A DNA stretch of 64,000 nt from UBA5614 sp963667535 (GCA_963667535.2 CAXXDU010000002.1:1984001-2048000); one strand, 5' to 3'; counted from the first letter of the stretch, positions 26,057 through 35,206 are shown. Numbers and translations are program-made. The notes: generated by a model from the letters alone, not told the origin.

Positions 26057-26894
26057 AGTTTTCGACTGGGATATAACAAAGACTGAATTAGACTTTGAAG
26101 AGAGTAGATTAAGCAAATTATTCCCTGATGCAAATAAAGCAGAGATAAAAGATAATGCACTCAAACAAGTGATTGATCGTTATCTTTTGGTTCACGAAGC
26201 AAAAGCAATCTGCTTCAATACCAACGATGATGAATTCGATGCTGCTTTTCTGGAATTTCTTGATGATCTGGAATCTCCTGATATTGATGTATTAGTCAAT
26301 AGAAGAGGCAGAGGAGAGCAAATAGAAAGGGTAGTTAAAAGCAATCTTCTGATCAAGAAGTATATCAATTCTCTCGATGTTATGCAGGATTATGCCAGCG
26401 AAAAGAAATTACAGAAATTCTATCAGGAAAGGAAAGATTATTTTGTCAGAGATGATGAAGTGAAGGCTTCTCATATACTCGTGAAAGGACAAAGTAATGA
26501 ATCACTTAAGAAGATTAATGAAATCAGGAACTCTATTCATAACCCGAATGATTTTGCCCAGCAAAGCAAAGTAATATCGGATTGTCCAAGTGGAGTATGT
26601 TGTGGCGATTTGGGCTACTTCCCTCGAGGAAGAATGATTCCAGAAATTGATGATGTAGCTTTCTCTTTAGAAGTTAACGAAATCAGCCAACCCTTTAAAT
26701 CTCAGTATGGTTATCACATACTGATGGTAGCAGATAAAAAGGAAAAACATTCAATCCCATTTGAAGAAATAAAAGACAGTCTAAAAGAGAGCCTGATAAG
26801 TATTGGACGTGAAATAACCCTGACCCGGATATTAAATGAACTTAGAGAGCGTTGTCAGAATTCAATAAAAATTTATAGTAATGCACTCCAATAA
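26040..26894 (+). CDS. Parvulin-type peptidylprolyl isomerase
   Basis: 284 residues without a signal peptide, so probably cytoplasmic, or exported by an unknown route. An SurA_N-like helical region (1-130) precedes the rotamase domain at about 140-240 (VKASHILVKGQ, DCPSGVCCGDLGYFPRGRMIPEIDDVAF, QYGYHILMV). The SGVCCGDLGYF stretch is unusual for its paired Cys. AGAGGGATTAA before the ATG lies inside the end of miaA. The gene overlaps aroC by 14 bases. Confidence 0.85.
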   Translation: MKIVAKVFDWDITKTELDFEESRLSKLFPDANKAEIKDNALKQVIDRYLLVHEAKAICFNTNDDEFDAAFLEFLDDLESPDIDVLVNRRGRGEQIERVVKSNLLIKKYINSLDVMQDYASEKKLQKFYQERKDYFVRDDEVKASHILVKGQSNESLKKINEIRNSIHNPNDFAQQSKVISDCPSGVCCGDLGYFPRGRMIPEIDDVAFSLEVNEISQPFKSQYGYHILMVADKKEKHSIPFEEIKDSLKESLISIGREITLTRILNELRERCQNSIKIYSNALQ

Positions 26895-28206
26895 ACTGTC
26901 TTCATATTTAGGCTTTACAACATTCGGAGAAAGCCATGGCACTGCTTTGGGTATCGTTATCGAAGATATAAAACCTGGTATTGATTTTCCATTTGATGAG
27001 TTAAATCTATTGTTAGCAAACAGAAAACCTAACTCAAATCCTTATTCCACAACTCGTAATGAAAACGACGAGTATCAAATAATCTCAGGCATATTTGAAG
27101 GTAAGACAACAGGTATGCCCATCTGTATTCTTTTTTTAAACAAAGATGCAAAGCCTGGTGATTATGAATATCTAAAGGATATTTTTAGGCCGGGTCATGC
27201 TGATTTCAGCTTGTTCAATAAATTCAAAAATTATGACTATCGAGGTGGAGGAAGAGCATCCGGAAGAGAGACAATCTCAAGAGTGGCGGCTTCAGCTTTT
27301 GTTAGTCAATTAATCAAACCTATTGAAATCAAATTTCAGACAATTAGAATCGGAGCAATGTCATGTTCCGGTGAAGAATATTTACTGATTAATCAGGATA
27401 ATCCTTTCTGCTGGACAGACAGTATCAAATTACCGGAGTTGTATTCATATTTAGACGATATAAAGTCTGATAAAGATACAGTTGGTGGTATTGTTAGGGT
27501 CAGTGTTAGCCGTGTACCGGCCGGTTTGGGAGACCCCGTATTTGAGAAACTCAATGCCAATCTGGCAAAAGCTATCATATCGATAGGTTCCATTAAAGGA
27601 GTTTCTTTTGGTGATGGATTTGAAGGTACAGAACATACAGGTTCTCAAACTAATGACCAAATGGACAAAGCCGGATTTCTGAGTAATCATGCAGGTGGCA
27701 TTGCAGGTGGTATCTCAACTGGGCAACCAATTATTATTAATATTGCAGTTAAACCAATTTCCTCGCATGGCAAATCACAAAAGACCATTAATAAAAGTGG
27801 GGAAGAAGTTTCTATCGCAATAACCGGTAGGCATGATGTATGTCATATCCCACGTGTATTACCTGTGATTGAAGCTATGATTAAGCTTTGCCTGGCAGAT
27901 GCAATTGCCTGGCAAAAACAGATAGCAGGACAAAAACTCTATATAGATGACTATAGAGAATCTCTCGATAAAATTGACGAAGATTTACTTCTGCTTTTGT
28001 ATCGCAGAAAGAAAGTTGTGGAACAAGTTAAAACGCTTAAGCGAGAAACAAACCTTGAGTTTAGAGATGTAGCCAGAGAACAAGTCATCGCTGAGCAGTG
28101 GACCCTTCTAGCTGATGAGCTTGGCTTGGATAAAACAGCAGTGCTTGAAATTCTCGATAGAGTGCTGGAAGTTTGCAGAATTGATAATCCTGACTGTTCC
28201 TTATAA
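26881..28206 (+). CDS. aroC: Fusion: chorismate synthase + AroQ-type chorismate mutase
   Basis: 441 residues. About 1-345 is chorismate synthase (TTFGESHGTALGIVIEDI near 12-29, RPGHADFS, GGGRASGRETISRVAASAF, AGGIAGGISTGQPI, and HDVCHIPRVLPVIEAM near its end). The last ~90 residues are an AroQ-type helical chorismate mutase (DDYRESLDKIDEDLLLLLYRRKKVVEQV, then R-x-V-A-R-E-Q-V). It would make chorismate from EPSP and then prephenate in one chain. The following bifunctional AroDE gene starts inside its 3' end. This fusion is not one I know as common. Confidence 0.9.
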   Translation: MHSNKLSSYLGFTTFGESHGTALGIVIEDIKPGIDFPFDELNLLLANRKPNSNPYSTTRNENDEYQIISGIFEGKTTGMPICILFLNKDAKPGDYEYLKDIFRPGHADFSLFNKFKNYDYRGGGRASGRETISRVAASAFVSQLIKPIEIKFQTIRIGAMSCSGEEYLLINQDNPFCWTDSIKLPELYSYLDDIKSDKDTVGGIVRVSVSRVPAGLGDPVFEKLNANLAKAIISIGSIKGVSFGDGFEGTEHTGSQTNDQMDKAGFLSNHAGGIAGGISTGQPIIINIAVKPISSHGKSQKTINKSGEEVSIAITGRHDVCHIPRVLPVIEAMIKLCLADAIAWQKQIAGQKLYIDDYRESLDKIDEDLLLLLYRRKKVVEQVKTLKRETNLEFRDVAREQVIAEQWTLLADELGLDKTAVLEILDRVLEVCRIDNPDCSL

Positions 28207-29530
28207 CTCTCCAGATAGTCTATTGACCTCAATTCCATTAGGTGCAGACTATATCGAGTACCGTTTGGATTATTGTGATATTCTGCATAAAGATGGATGG
28301 AATCTCTTCAATTCAAAGACAATTATTACATACAGGGATAAAGCTGAAGGTGGGAAGCGAAAGATTTCACCTGAAATTAAAAGCAACTTGTTCTTAGATG
28401 CTCTACATAATTCCACCGCACTGATAGATTGTGAATATCTGTTCTCGAAAAAGCATCCGGGAATGAATATCCCTCCTGAAAGGTTAGTTCTATCTCTTCA
28501 TACCAACATTGACAGGTTAGATTTGATAAAAGACTTTATAGCATCTTTCATCCCCGCTAAATACTATAAACTTGCAATATCATGCGACAGCATAGACCAG
28601 CTTGATAAAGTTATCCTCATGATGCAGAAAAGTAAGAAAGAAAATTTTATACTTATCCCCACTTACCCTTGTTCGGTATCAGCCAGATTATTGTACAGAC
28701 TCTATGATTCCTGCGCTACTTATGTACACAATGATGCACCGGTCATAGCCAATCAGCCCTCTATTGAATTAGTAAATAAATGCAGAATAGAGTCAATCAA
28801 TACAGATACGCAAATCTATGCTATTATTGGTAAAGAGCAGATACTCAATTCACTCAGCGTTAATGTCTATAATAGCTGGTTCAAACAGACAAATACCAAT
28901 AGAGTATTCCTGCCGATTGTAGCAATAACATCTGAACAAGCTATGGGGCTCATTAATTGGGTAAACAGAAGAGCCAAAGTAAAAGGTGTTGCTATTACTA
29001 TGCCTTTCAAATTGTCAGTCTCATCGATAATTGATAATACAAAGCAAAATATCAATTCCTGGCGGCCTGATTCAAAATCATTTACCAATACTGATGCTAT
29101 CGCTATGAAGCAGGCGATAGAGCAGACTAAGCTTAATAAAGAAGCGAGTATCCTGATTTATGGCAGAGGTGGCACAGCTAAAACGGCACGTCATATGCTA
29201 GAACAATTAGGATATTTCAATATTCATCAATTGAATAGAAATGAAGATCGAAAAAGTAAGAGTTATCAGCTCTTGATAAACTGCACTCCTTTTGGTTTAA
29301 ATGAAGCTGATAATCCCGATTTATTACCTGATTTTGAAACTCTGATTGATTTACCTTATGGAAAGCAGCAAACTACATTAGTAAGAAAAGCTATAGCTAA
29401 TAAACTCGATTATATTGAAGGACTTACTTTTTGGAAGTGGCAGGCACAGGCACAGGCTGAGTTCTTTGGCTTGGAAGCTGAATTTAAAGACTATCTTGAA
29501 ACACTGGACTTAAGAGCGATAGTTCAATAG
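28181..29530 (+). CDS. Bifunctional 3-dehydroquinate dehydratase (type I) / shikimate dehydrogenase
   Basis: The ORF is open from an ATG at 28115 inside aroC, but the AroD homology starts near residue 24 of that frame. TTG at 28181, nine bases after GGAAG, is a plausible real start (about 449 aa); the ATG cannot be excluded. The N-terminal AroD domain keeps the catalytic His (LVLSLHTN) and Schiff-base Lys (KYYKLAISCD). The C-terminal AroE domain has GVAITMPFK with the catalytic Lys, NAD(P)-binding YGRGGTAKTARHML and INCTPFGL. The canonical SPxxHN is divergent (SVNVYNS). Layout as in plant DHQD-SDH. It overlaps the convergent alr gene by seven bases. Confidence 0.9.
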   Translation: MIILTVPYNSPDSLLTSIPLGADYIEYRLDYCDILHKDGWNLFNSKTIITYRDKAEGGKRKISPEIKSNLFLDALHNSTALIDCEYLFSKKHPGMNIPPERLVLSLHTNIDRLDLIKDFIASFIPAKYYKLAISCDSIDQLDKVILMMQKSKKENFILIPTYPCSVSARLLYRLYDSCATYVHNDAPVIANQPSIELVNKCRIESINTDTQIYAIIGKEQILNSLSVNVYNSWFKQTNTNRVFLPIVAITSEQAMGLINWVNRRAKVKGVAITMPFKLSVSSIIDNTKQNINSWRPDSKSFTNTDAIAMKQAIEQTKLNKEASILIYGRGGTAKTARHMLEQLGYFNIHQLNRNEDRKSKSYQLLINCTPFGLNEADNPDLLPDFETLIDLPYGKQQTTLVRKAIANKLDYIEGLTFWKWQAQAQAEFFGLEAEFKDYLETLDLRAIVQ

Positions 29531-31410
29531 GCAAAGACAATACCACTATTGGGGAAAACCCATTCCTGCTCAATTGTTTTAACTGTTATTACAGATTTAC
29601 TCTTTTTCAAATCAGGGAATTTATTCTGTCCTGAAAAGACGGTAATTGCTTCAACACCAGAGATACTTTTGGGGAATTTAAAGCTCACAGTCACACCTCT
29701 GGTCAGTTCCGTAATAAATATACTGAGTTGATGTGAGGACTTGGGATATAGAGTTTCTGTCTCAATCGTGAATAATTCTTCTTTACCTACATAATCTTTC
29801 AGTGCCGGATGCGAGCAGCGTATCTCCAGACAACCGTCATTTACTTTGGATGTCGTCTTCAATTTCTGCTTACCAATCATGACATTGGTAACTGTGAACT
29901 GGCTGGCTTGTAAAGCAAAATTCGTATCCATCAGCCAACGGTATTCGACATCTTTTCTCATAAAATAGCGTTTCAAAACCTCATCGCTATTAGCACAGGC
30001 AACCATGAAATAGTCATTCTGTAAAATCTTCCTGAACTTGAGTTTAGTCTTGGTTATATAATATTGTGGATTACATGCGTCATCGATGAATTCAATAGAA
30101 TGGACAAAGTCTTTTCTATATTGCACATCGTTGTCTTTATTATAAAAGAATCCTCTCAGAACTTCACGATAAATCAAATCAGCTATCTCATCATCCTGCA
30201 TACGTTGACTCAAAGCAGAAGAGATAATGGAACTCAGCTTAGTATCGTTATAATCAGAAGAGACAAATTCACGTCTGGAAAGCGGTGCATGCGAAACCTG
30301 TTTGCCTTTGACGAAATAGTAACGTTTGGCACGTCTGCCTATCTGGCAGAGCAGTTCATACGGAGAACCCTTATATTTATGGGTTAATTGTTCAGCCCTG
30401 AGCAGGTTTGCTCCTCCACCCATCAGAACAACTTCAGCACCGGCTTTAACCTCCGGGATTAGGGAGAGGTCTACCGTTATCATGTCCATACTGACTTTGC
30501 CGATTACTTTACAAATCTGGTCATTGATTTTGACTATTCCGGCATTGGAAAGCAGGAAATCATAACCATCAGCATAACCAATCGGGATAATGCCGTAGCT
30601 GCCATCACAGGGTGCTGTCCAGGTCTGATTGTATCCGACCTTTTCGCCCTTTTTTATCTCTTTGACCTGTGCTACAGTTGATTTGAAAGTCATGACTGAT
30701 TTCAGGTCCAATGCCGGATATTGTTCAGCGTCTGTATAGACACCATAAGACATTATGCCCAGTCTGACCAGATTTGCTTTCCACATATTGTGCTGTATGA
30801 TAGCAGCGCTATTAGCCAGATGAATGTATCCCGGAAGCGGTTTAATCTTATCCAAAAGCAGGCAAAATTCTTTGCTTTGTTTAAGAGTGCATTTATCGTC
30901 ATTTTCACTGGCTGCATAATGGGAGAAGATACCTTCGATATGTAAGCCGGATAACTTCGCAATCTTCTTATAATCTGCCAGGAAGTTCTCAGCTCTGATG
31001 CCGCTTCTATGCATGCCTGTATCGGCTTTCACATGCACAGACACTGTTGTATTCTGTTCTGTGGCATATTGGGAAAGCGTTTTGGCAAAAGATAAATCTG
31101 AAACAGTTGGGATGAGGTTATGAGCAACAATTTCAGGAATCTCGTCTGATAAGGAAGGCGATAATATCAGAATAGGAGCTTTTATGCCTTGTATGCGTAG
31201 CAATTTACCTTCTTCAAAGTTCGCCACACCCAGCATTACAGCGCCTTCATCAATAGCGGTTTTGGCAATTTCCAAAGCACCATGCCCATAAGCATCAGCT
31301 TTCACTATCTGTAAAAAGTTCTGACCCGGCAGCATGAATTTCTTTAGTTCATTCAGATTATGCCTGAAATTGTCTAAATTTATCTCAACCCAGCTTCTTT
31401 CCTTAATCAT
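29524..31410 (-). CDS. alr: Alanine racemase with a ~250-residue C-terminal extension
   Basis: 628 residues. The first ~375 are a complete PLP-dependent alanine racemase (VKADAYGHGA with the PLP-Lys near 38, KADTGMHRSG, FSHYAASE, GYADGYDF, and GKVSMDMITVDL with the catalytic Tyr/Met region). It supplies D-alanine for peptidoglycan. Residues ~376-628 are an extension with no motif I recognise. The first part is helical (SSIISSALSQRMQDDEIADLIYREVLRGF) and the rest beta-rich. There is no hydrophobic segment. It starts 13 bases after phoH and is probably cotranscribed. Confidence 0.93.
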   Translation of the reverse strand: MIKERSWVEINLDNFRHNLNELKKFMLPGQNFLQIVKADAYGHGALEIAKTAIDEGAVMLGVANFEEGKLLRIQGIKAPILILSPSLSDEIPEIVAHNLIPTVSDLSFAKTLSQYATEQNTTVSVHVKADTGMHRSGIRAENFLADYKKIAKLSGLHIEGIFSHYAASENDDKCTLKQSKEFCLLLDKIKPLPGYIHLANSAAIIQHNMWKANLVRLGIMSYGVYTDAEQYPALDLKSVMTFKSTVAQVKEIKKGEKVGYNQTWTAPCDGSYGIIPIGYADGYDFLLSNAGIVKINDQICKVIGKVSMDMITVDLSLIPEVKAGAEVVLMGGGANLLRAEQLTHKYKGSPYELLCQIGRRAKRYYFVKGKQVSHAPLSRREFVSSDYNDTKLSSIISSALSQRMQDDEIADLIYREVLRGFFYNKDNDVQYRKDFVHSIEFIDDACNPQYYITKTKLKFRKILQNDYFMVACANSDEVLKRYFMRKDVEYRWLMDTNFALQASQFTVTNVMIGKQKLKTTSKVNDGCLEIRCSHPALKDYVGKEELFTIETETLYPKSSHQLSIFITELTRGVTVSFKFPKSISGVEAITVFSGQNKFPDLKKSKSVITVKTIEQEWVFPNSGIVFAY

Positions 31411-31423
31411 GCATTATTCTCTC

Positions 31424-32776
31424 TTAATCGAAGTATTTGGCGGCTAAATCAGCCAATAGTGAACGCTCTCCCTTGGACAAAGTCACGTGGCCAACAATAT
31501 CTTCATGTTTCATTTTCTCAACTGCTATACTCAGACCATTACTTAGTGAATCCAGATAAGGAATGTCTATCTGGTAAGGGTCACCGGTCAAGACTATTTT
31601 GGTATCTTTGCCGGCACGCGTGATAATGGTTTTCATCTCGTGCGGAGTGAGGTTTTGTCCTTCATCAATAATAATGAACTGATTAGGCAGGCTGCGTCCT
31701 CTGATATAGGTGAGAGGTTCAAGCTCGATAAAGCCATAATCCATAAAGTCAAAGATACTGGTCTTTTTGAGCTTTTCCTTGCCGTTACCGTTGGATTTTG
31801 CAGTACTATCTTCATGCAGGGAAAGCAGGATATCCATATTATCATAAATCGGCTGCATCCAGGGATTGAATTTCTCTGCTTTGCTGCCGGGCAGATAGCC
31901 CAAATCTTTACCCATGGGGAAGATGGGACGGGATACTACCAAACGTGAATAGATATTGTCTTCCACCACTTTTTTGAGTCCCGCTGCCATCGCCAGCAGT
32001 GTCTTGCCTGTGCCGGCAATACCTGAAAGCGAAACCAATTTTACATTGTCATCCAACAGCAGGTCAAGTGCCATAATCTGTTCTTCATTACGCGGAGACA
32101 AGCCATAAATCTCGCCACCCTTATAACCTGCCAGGGTATTGAGTATATTGAGTGATTTATTATAACGTGTTATGATTACATTCTCAGGGTTATCGGCAGT
32201 ATATACGCGCAGGAATTCATTAGGAAAGAACTCTCCAAAGCTATTGGCGATATAGTGTTTTGAGTTGATTTCTTCAAAGATGTCAGGCTTCACTTCCAGA
32301 TTTTCCCAGCCGGTATACATCTCTTCAAAGTGCAGAGCGTCATTCTCAAAGTTATCAGCTTTAATGCCTACGCAATCAGCTTTAATGCGGACATTGGCAT
32401 CTTTGGAAACCAGAGTTACAATCGCATCGGGATATTTATTCTTCATGTATAAGGCAGTGCCAATGATGAGATTATCGTTTCTATCCAGGAAAAAGAGCTG
32501 GTTAGAACCACTGGTCACTTCGTTATTTACTGTAACCTGAATTGTGCCGCCATGAGGTGTGGGCACTCCATCCTGCAAACTGCCCAATTCTCTGAGTGAA
32601 TCAAGATATCTGCCGATTTGACGTGCATTGCGGCTTTTCTCATCGATACCTTTTTTAAACTGGTCTATTTCTTCTATCACTACTATGGGAATCACCACGC
32701 GATGCTCATCAAAAGCAAAGATAGATTGAGGATTATGTATCAGGACATTGGTATCCAGCACAAATATTTTTTCCAT
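31424..32776 (-). CDS. PIN-PhoH ATPase (PhoH2-like)
   Basis: 450 residues. N-terminal PIN ribonuclease domain (FVLDTNVLIHNP at 5-16, EEIDQFKKG, SKDANVRIKAD). C-terminal PhoH NTPase of about 230-450 with Walker A GIAGTGKTLLA, RPIFPMGKDLGYLPG, IIDEGQNLTPHEMKTIITRAG (Walker B) and LTGDPYQID. The two-domain PhoH2 type is an RNA-unwinding/RNase protein. It is followed 13 bases later by alr. The upstream side is repeat-rich. Confidence 0.92.
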   Translation of the reverse strand: MEKIFVLDTNVLIHNPQSIFAFDEHRVVIPIVVIEEIDQFKKGIDEKSRNARQIGRYLDSLRELGSLQDGVPTPHGGTIQVTVNNEVTSGSNQLFFLDRNDNLIIGTALYMKNKYPDAIVTLVSKDANVRIKADCVGIKADNFENDALHFEEMYTGWENLEVKPDIFEEINSKHYIANSFGEFFPNEFLRVYTADNPENVIITRYNKSLNILNTLAGYKGGEIYGLSPRNEEQIMALDLLLDDNVKLVSLSGIAGTGKTLLAMAAGLKKVVEDNIYSRLVVSRPIFPMGKDLGYLPGSKAEKFNPWMQPIYDNMDILLSLHEDSTAKSNGNGKEKLKKTSIFDFMDYGFIELEPLTYIRGRSLPNQFIIIDEGQNLTPHEMKTIITRAGKDTKIVLTGDPYQIDIPYLDSLSNGLSIAVEKMKHEDIVGHVTLSKGERSLLADLAAKYFD

Positions 32777-32944
32777 GTTTTCACTCCATTTCAGATGAAA
32801 TCTTTCTAATCGTAATCAACAGGGATTGTCAAGTAAATTGAGTTTTCTTACCACCAGGACAAAAAGAAATAAAGTGTTATTCCAAAGTTTGAGCATGCAG
32901 TGCAGGATTAATGACAGTACTAAATAAAGCCCTATAGGCAGAAC

Positions 32945-32972
32945 AAAAAGAGGCAGGCACGAAGCCTGCCTC
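32945..32972 (-). terminator. Rho-independent terminator after the 150-aa family gene
   Basis: On the minus strand GAGGCAGGC, TTCGT, GCCTGCCTC is followed by TTTTTGTTC. It lies 175 bases beyond the stop codon of the gene at 33147-33617 and upstream of phoH. Confidence 0.6.
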
Positions 32973-32978
32973 AATATT

Positions 32979-33038
32979 CAGGACAAGCACAAGGAATGTC
33001 CCTACGAAAATCAGGACAAGCACAAGGCATGTCCCTAC
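32979..33038. repeat. 27-bp repeat, two copies 33 bp apart
   Basis: Copies 32979-33005 and 33012-33038 differ at one base. GGACA and TGTCC ends can pair. A third copy is at 33716-33741, so the gene at 33147-33617 is bracketed by this repeat. Confidence 0.75.
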
Positions 33039-33101
33039 AGAGCAACTTTTTCATCATATCACCTTTTCACCCAATCACTTAATCACTTTGGCAAATGCCT
33101 A

Positions 33102-33136
33102 ATCACCTTATCACCTTATCACCTTATCACCTTATC
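33102..33136. repeat. Octamer tandem array (ATCACCTT), about 4.4 copies
   Basis: Four perfect ATCACCTT units followed by a partial one. Related degenerate units (CAATCACTT, AATCACTTTG) precede it, and GTGATAAGG/GTGATTAGG units occur inverted at 40830-40870. Confidence 0.8.
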
Positions 33137-33146
33137 ACGCATAAAA

Positions 33147-33617
33147 TTATTGAATATTCGCTGTCAGGTCCAGATAGGTCTTTACCTTTTTCAGATAGCC
33201 GGCTTCCACAGCTCTGCATATCGTACGCACGTCAGCATCCAATGCCACTATATCGGCAATGGTCACAGCTTCCAGATTGATATGCTCCGGATCAGTGTCA
33301 TACCAGTTAAACATCATCTGCACAAACAGAGGCAGAGGTCCCGGCATGGGGTGAAAGTTTTCGACGTTACGAGGCATATTGTCTCTCTTATTACGTTGGA
33401 CATACTTCTTCAAGTCTGCCATATAAGCAGGAGTCACATGTTGAAACACAGTGGTTAGGTTTTTACCAATCGAGCCAATGCGTGTGTTGTTTACCGTCAG
33501 TTCGGGATACGAAAACCTTCTGCCCATGCACATCTTGTTGTCAAACCAGGATTGATAGACCATCTGGTCTACTGTGCCCGAGTAGGCAGAGAAGCCGTAC
33601 TTGAAGAACACTTTCAT
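33147..33617 (-). CDS. Repeat-associated ~150-aa protein family, member 2 (divergent)
   Basis: 156 residues. A distant relative of the proteins at 16235 and 41002. The N-terminus MKVFFKYGFSAYSGTVD aligns with their MKVSFK...GYTGRADD. The C-terminus DPEHINLEAVTIADI...VRTICRAVEAGYLKKVKTY aligns with DPTVDLQNVTRQEI...CRSVNRAIDAGLLPMVPGY. The middle differs and is Met/Asn-rich. No signal peptide. AAAGGAGAAAAAG precedes the ATG. It is flanked on both sides by dispersed repeats. The function is unknown. Confidence 0.75.
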   Translation of the reverse strand: MKVFFKYGFSAYSGTVDQMVYQSWFDNKMCMGRRFSYPELTVNNTRIGSIGKNLTTVFQHVTPAYMADLKKYVQRNKRDNMPRNVENFHPMPGPLPLFVQMMFNWYDTDPEHINLEAVTIADIVALDADVRTICRAVEAGYLKKVKTYLDLTANIQ

Positions 33618-34391
33618 TTCTTTTTCTCCTTTCTTTTGTACCTATACGGCACAAAGATGTAAAGATAAAAAATGAAGGTCTCCTTAACCACAGAATACAC
33701 AGAACACACAGAAAACGGACAAGCACAAGGCATGTCCCTACGACCATAATCACACGAAATGTCGAACTTGCGAAGCGTGTAACATAGTTTGGCAAACGAC
33801 GTCATACCAGCGGAGGCTGGTATCCAGTGGTTTTATTGATGGTTTCCGACACTAATATTTCCCTGAGGTAACCAACCTCAGGTTACAACAGCTTACCAAG
33901 CTATGTTACGAACCTAATCACGCTATCTATAATTCGCAATTTGGTCATCCTGAGCTTGTCGAAGGACGTAATTCTTAATTCTTAATTTAATCAGTATCCC
34001 CCTATATATACTTATATGCTCCATTTTGCCCATTCTATGCTCCATATTCAAAAATAAACCGCAAATTCTTAATGTTTAATGCATAATTCTTTATGAACTA
34101 TCTTGCTTCATACTAAAAATTATTTGGAAGTATTTATCGAATTTATTTGAATAAACAACTTGACAGATTTCTAAGCATGTATTTTATATAACTCATAAGT
34201 AGGCTATTTCATTTCGTTTTTATCTTTACTACAATTCATTTTTCATCTTTGCCACTGACTGAGCATATACATAGGACCCATACGCAACTCCCTGAATGCG
34301 TAACATCCCTGCGGCAGTAATGCCGCATCTATATAGATGCCGATCAGCTTCGTTTTTTATCTTTAAAAAATAATGAATGAAGAGGATTATC
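33618..34391. other. Repeat-rich intergenic region
   Basis: 774 bases without a supported gene. It holds the third copy of the 27-bp repeat (33716-33741), a TCATCCTGAGCTTGTCGAAGG repeat near 33953, the left ~87-bp inverted repeat (33970-34056), and a palindrome GCATCTATATAGATGC at 34325-34340 just before the next gene. TTGACAGATTTCTAAGCATG near 34160 could be part of a promoter. Confidence 0.6.
33970..34056 (-). repeat. Left arm of an ~86-bp inverted repeat enclosing 6.7 kb
   Basis: The reverse complement matches 40733-40818 nearly base for base (TGGAGCATAGAATGGG, AAAATGGAGCAT, AGTATATATAGGGGG, ACTGATTAAATTAAG). Each arm also lies upstream of a 150-aa family gene in the same relative orientation. 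Confidence 0.85.
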
Positions 34392-34964
34392 ATGTTTAAT
34401 TACACTTCTGAACTCAAAAGCAGTCTTCTCAGCGTATGCACGGTAAGGATGCTAAAGACGCACGGTCTGGCTTATGTGCTCATTATGATGGATTATGCCA
34501 ATTACTATCAGGATTGTATCAAAATCATCCGTATGCACTCTCCCGGTGAAGATGAGTACTATGGCTTTGACGAAGCGAACTTAACAGAACTGGACTTTGT
34601 GGAAGTAAGAGACGGTATACCGGAAATCCCCCTGCCCAAAACCGACTATAAAACCCTCAATCAGCTTACTAAAACCATCTTCAATCTGCGAATACTGGAA
34701 AAGCAACTGCGCCGGAATAATGACACTGCCCGCTTGAATGACGTTGTGGCGGAAATTGATAAAATTAATGCCTATCTGGAAGATAGCACCAACGTCATGG
34801 GTATTACCACGTTTTGCACAGAACAGCGCATCAAAGACTACCACACAGTCGAGAAAAACGTCCGCAACTTCCTGCTCTGTGTCAAAAAGATAGACGAACC
34901 ACTCTACTGGCAACTCAAAGCCCATATCAAACTCGGATATCAGTGCGCCTGGGTGGAAGATTGA
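34392..34964 (+). CDS. Uncharacterised protein, ~190 aa
   Basis: I do not recognise the family. The start is placed at the ATG at 34392, which has AAGAGGA upstream; an in-frame ATG at 34377 contains that ribosome binding site. The protein is mostly helical, soluble and Tyr/Asn/Leu-rich, with a coiled region (LTKTIFNLRILEKQLRRNND, AEIDKINAYLED) and a C-terminal YWQLKAHIKLGYQC. A decayed copy of its C-terminal part follows immediately. It sits just inside the left inverted repeat of the island and points toward the convergent nuclease-NTPase gene. Confidence 0.65.
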   Translation: MFNYTSELKSSLLSVCTVRMLKTHGLAYVLIMMDYANYYQDCIKIIRMHSPGEDEYYGFDEANLTELDFVEVRDGIPEIPLPKTDYKTLNQLTKTIFNLRILEKQLRRNNDTARLNDVVAEIDKINAYLEDSTNVMGITTFCTEQRIKDYHTVEKNVRNFLLCVKKIDEPLYWQLKAHIKLGYQCAWVED

Positions 34965-35032
34965 ATCATGAACTCGGATTACATAGAATCACATCTGAAC
35001 ATCTGTTATCAATTCATGTGAATGACATAAGA

Positions 35033-35206
35033 GTATGCACCGCTTTCAAAACCTTTGTGGATGAACAGCGTGCCTGGGCTTAAAACACTATCAAACGTGA
35101 AATCAAATACTTTTTGAATAATATCAAAAAACGGAACGAGACCCTCTATTGGCAACTCAAAGCACATCTCCACATCGGATTAAAGTGCATCTTGGAGGAT
35201 GATTAA
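35033..35206 (+). pseudogene. Degenerate duplicate of the C-terminal part of the preceding gene
   Basis: One reading frame gives TFVDEQRAWA, a TAA stop at about 35081, then TIKREIKYFLNNIKKRNETL and YWQLKAHLHIGLKCILEDD before a final TAA at 35204-35206. This aligns with TTFCTEQR...VEKNVRNFLLCVKKIDEPLYWQLKAHIKLGYQCAWVED of the gene just upstream. The first ~70 bases after that gene's stop (34965-35032) also look like decayed coding sequence (AACTCGGATTACAT repeats AACTCGGATATCAG). It is a partial tandem duplication with an in-frame stop. Confidence 0.75.

Larger units (their letters stand above)
32777..33146. other. Intergenic region with terminator and short tandem repeats
   Basis: 370 bases without a gene. 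It contains a minus-strand terminator at 32945-32972, two copies of a 27-bp repeat (CAGGACAAGCACAAGG then ATGTCCCTAC) at 32979-33005 and 33012-33038 (third copy at 33716-33741), and an ATCACCTT octamer array at 33102-33136. Confidence 0.7.

Noticed and set aside
33541..33805. Overlapping minus-strand ORFs (63-84 aa) upstream of the 33147 gene
   Set aside because: They cross a dispersed repeat and the start of a real gene in another frame, and have no recognisable sequence.
34965..35090. Independent small gene (34814-35083 frame)
   Set aside because: It overlaps the 190-aa gene out of frame, and the downstream part is better explained as the decayed duplicate.
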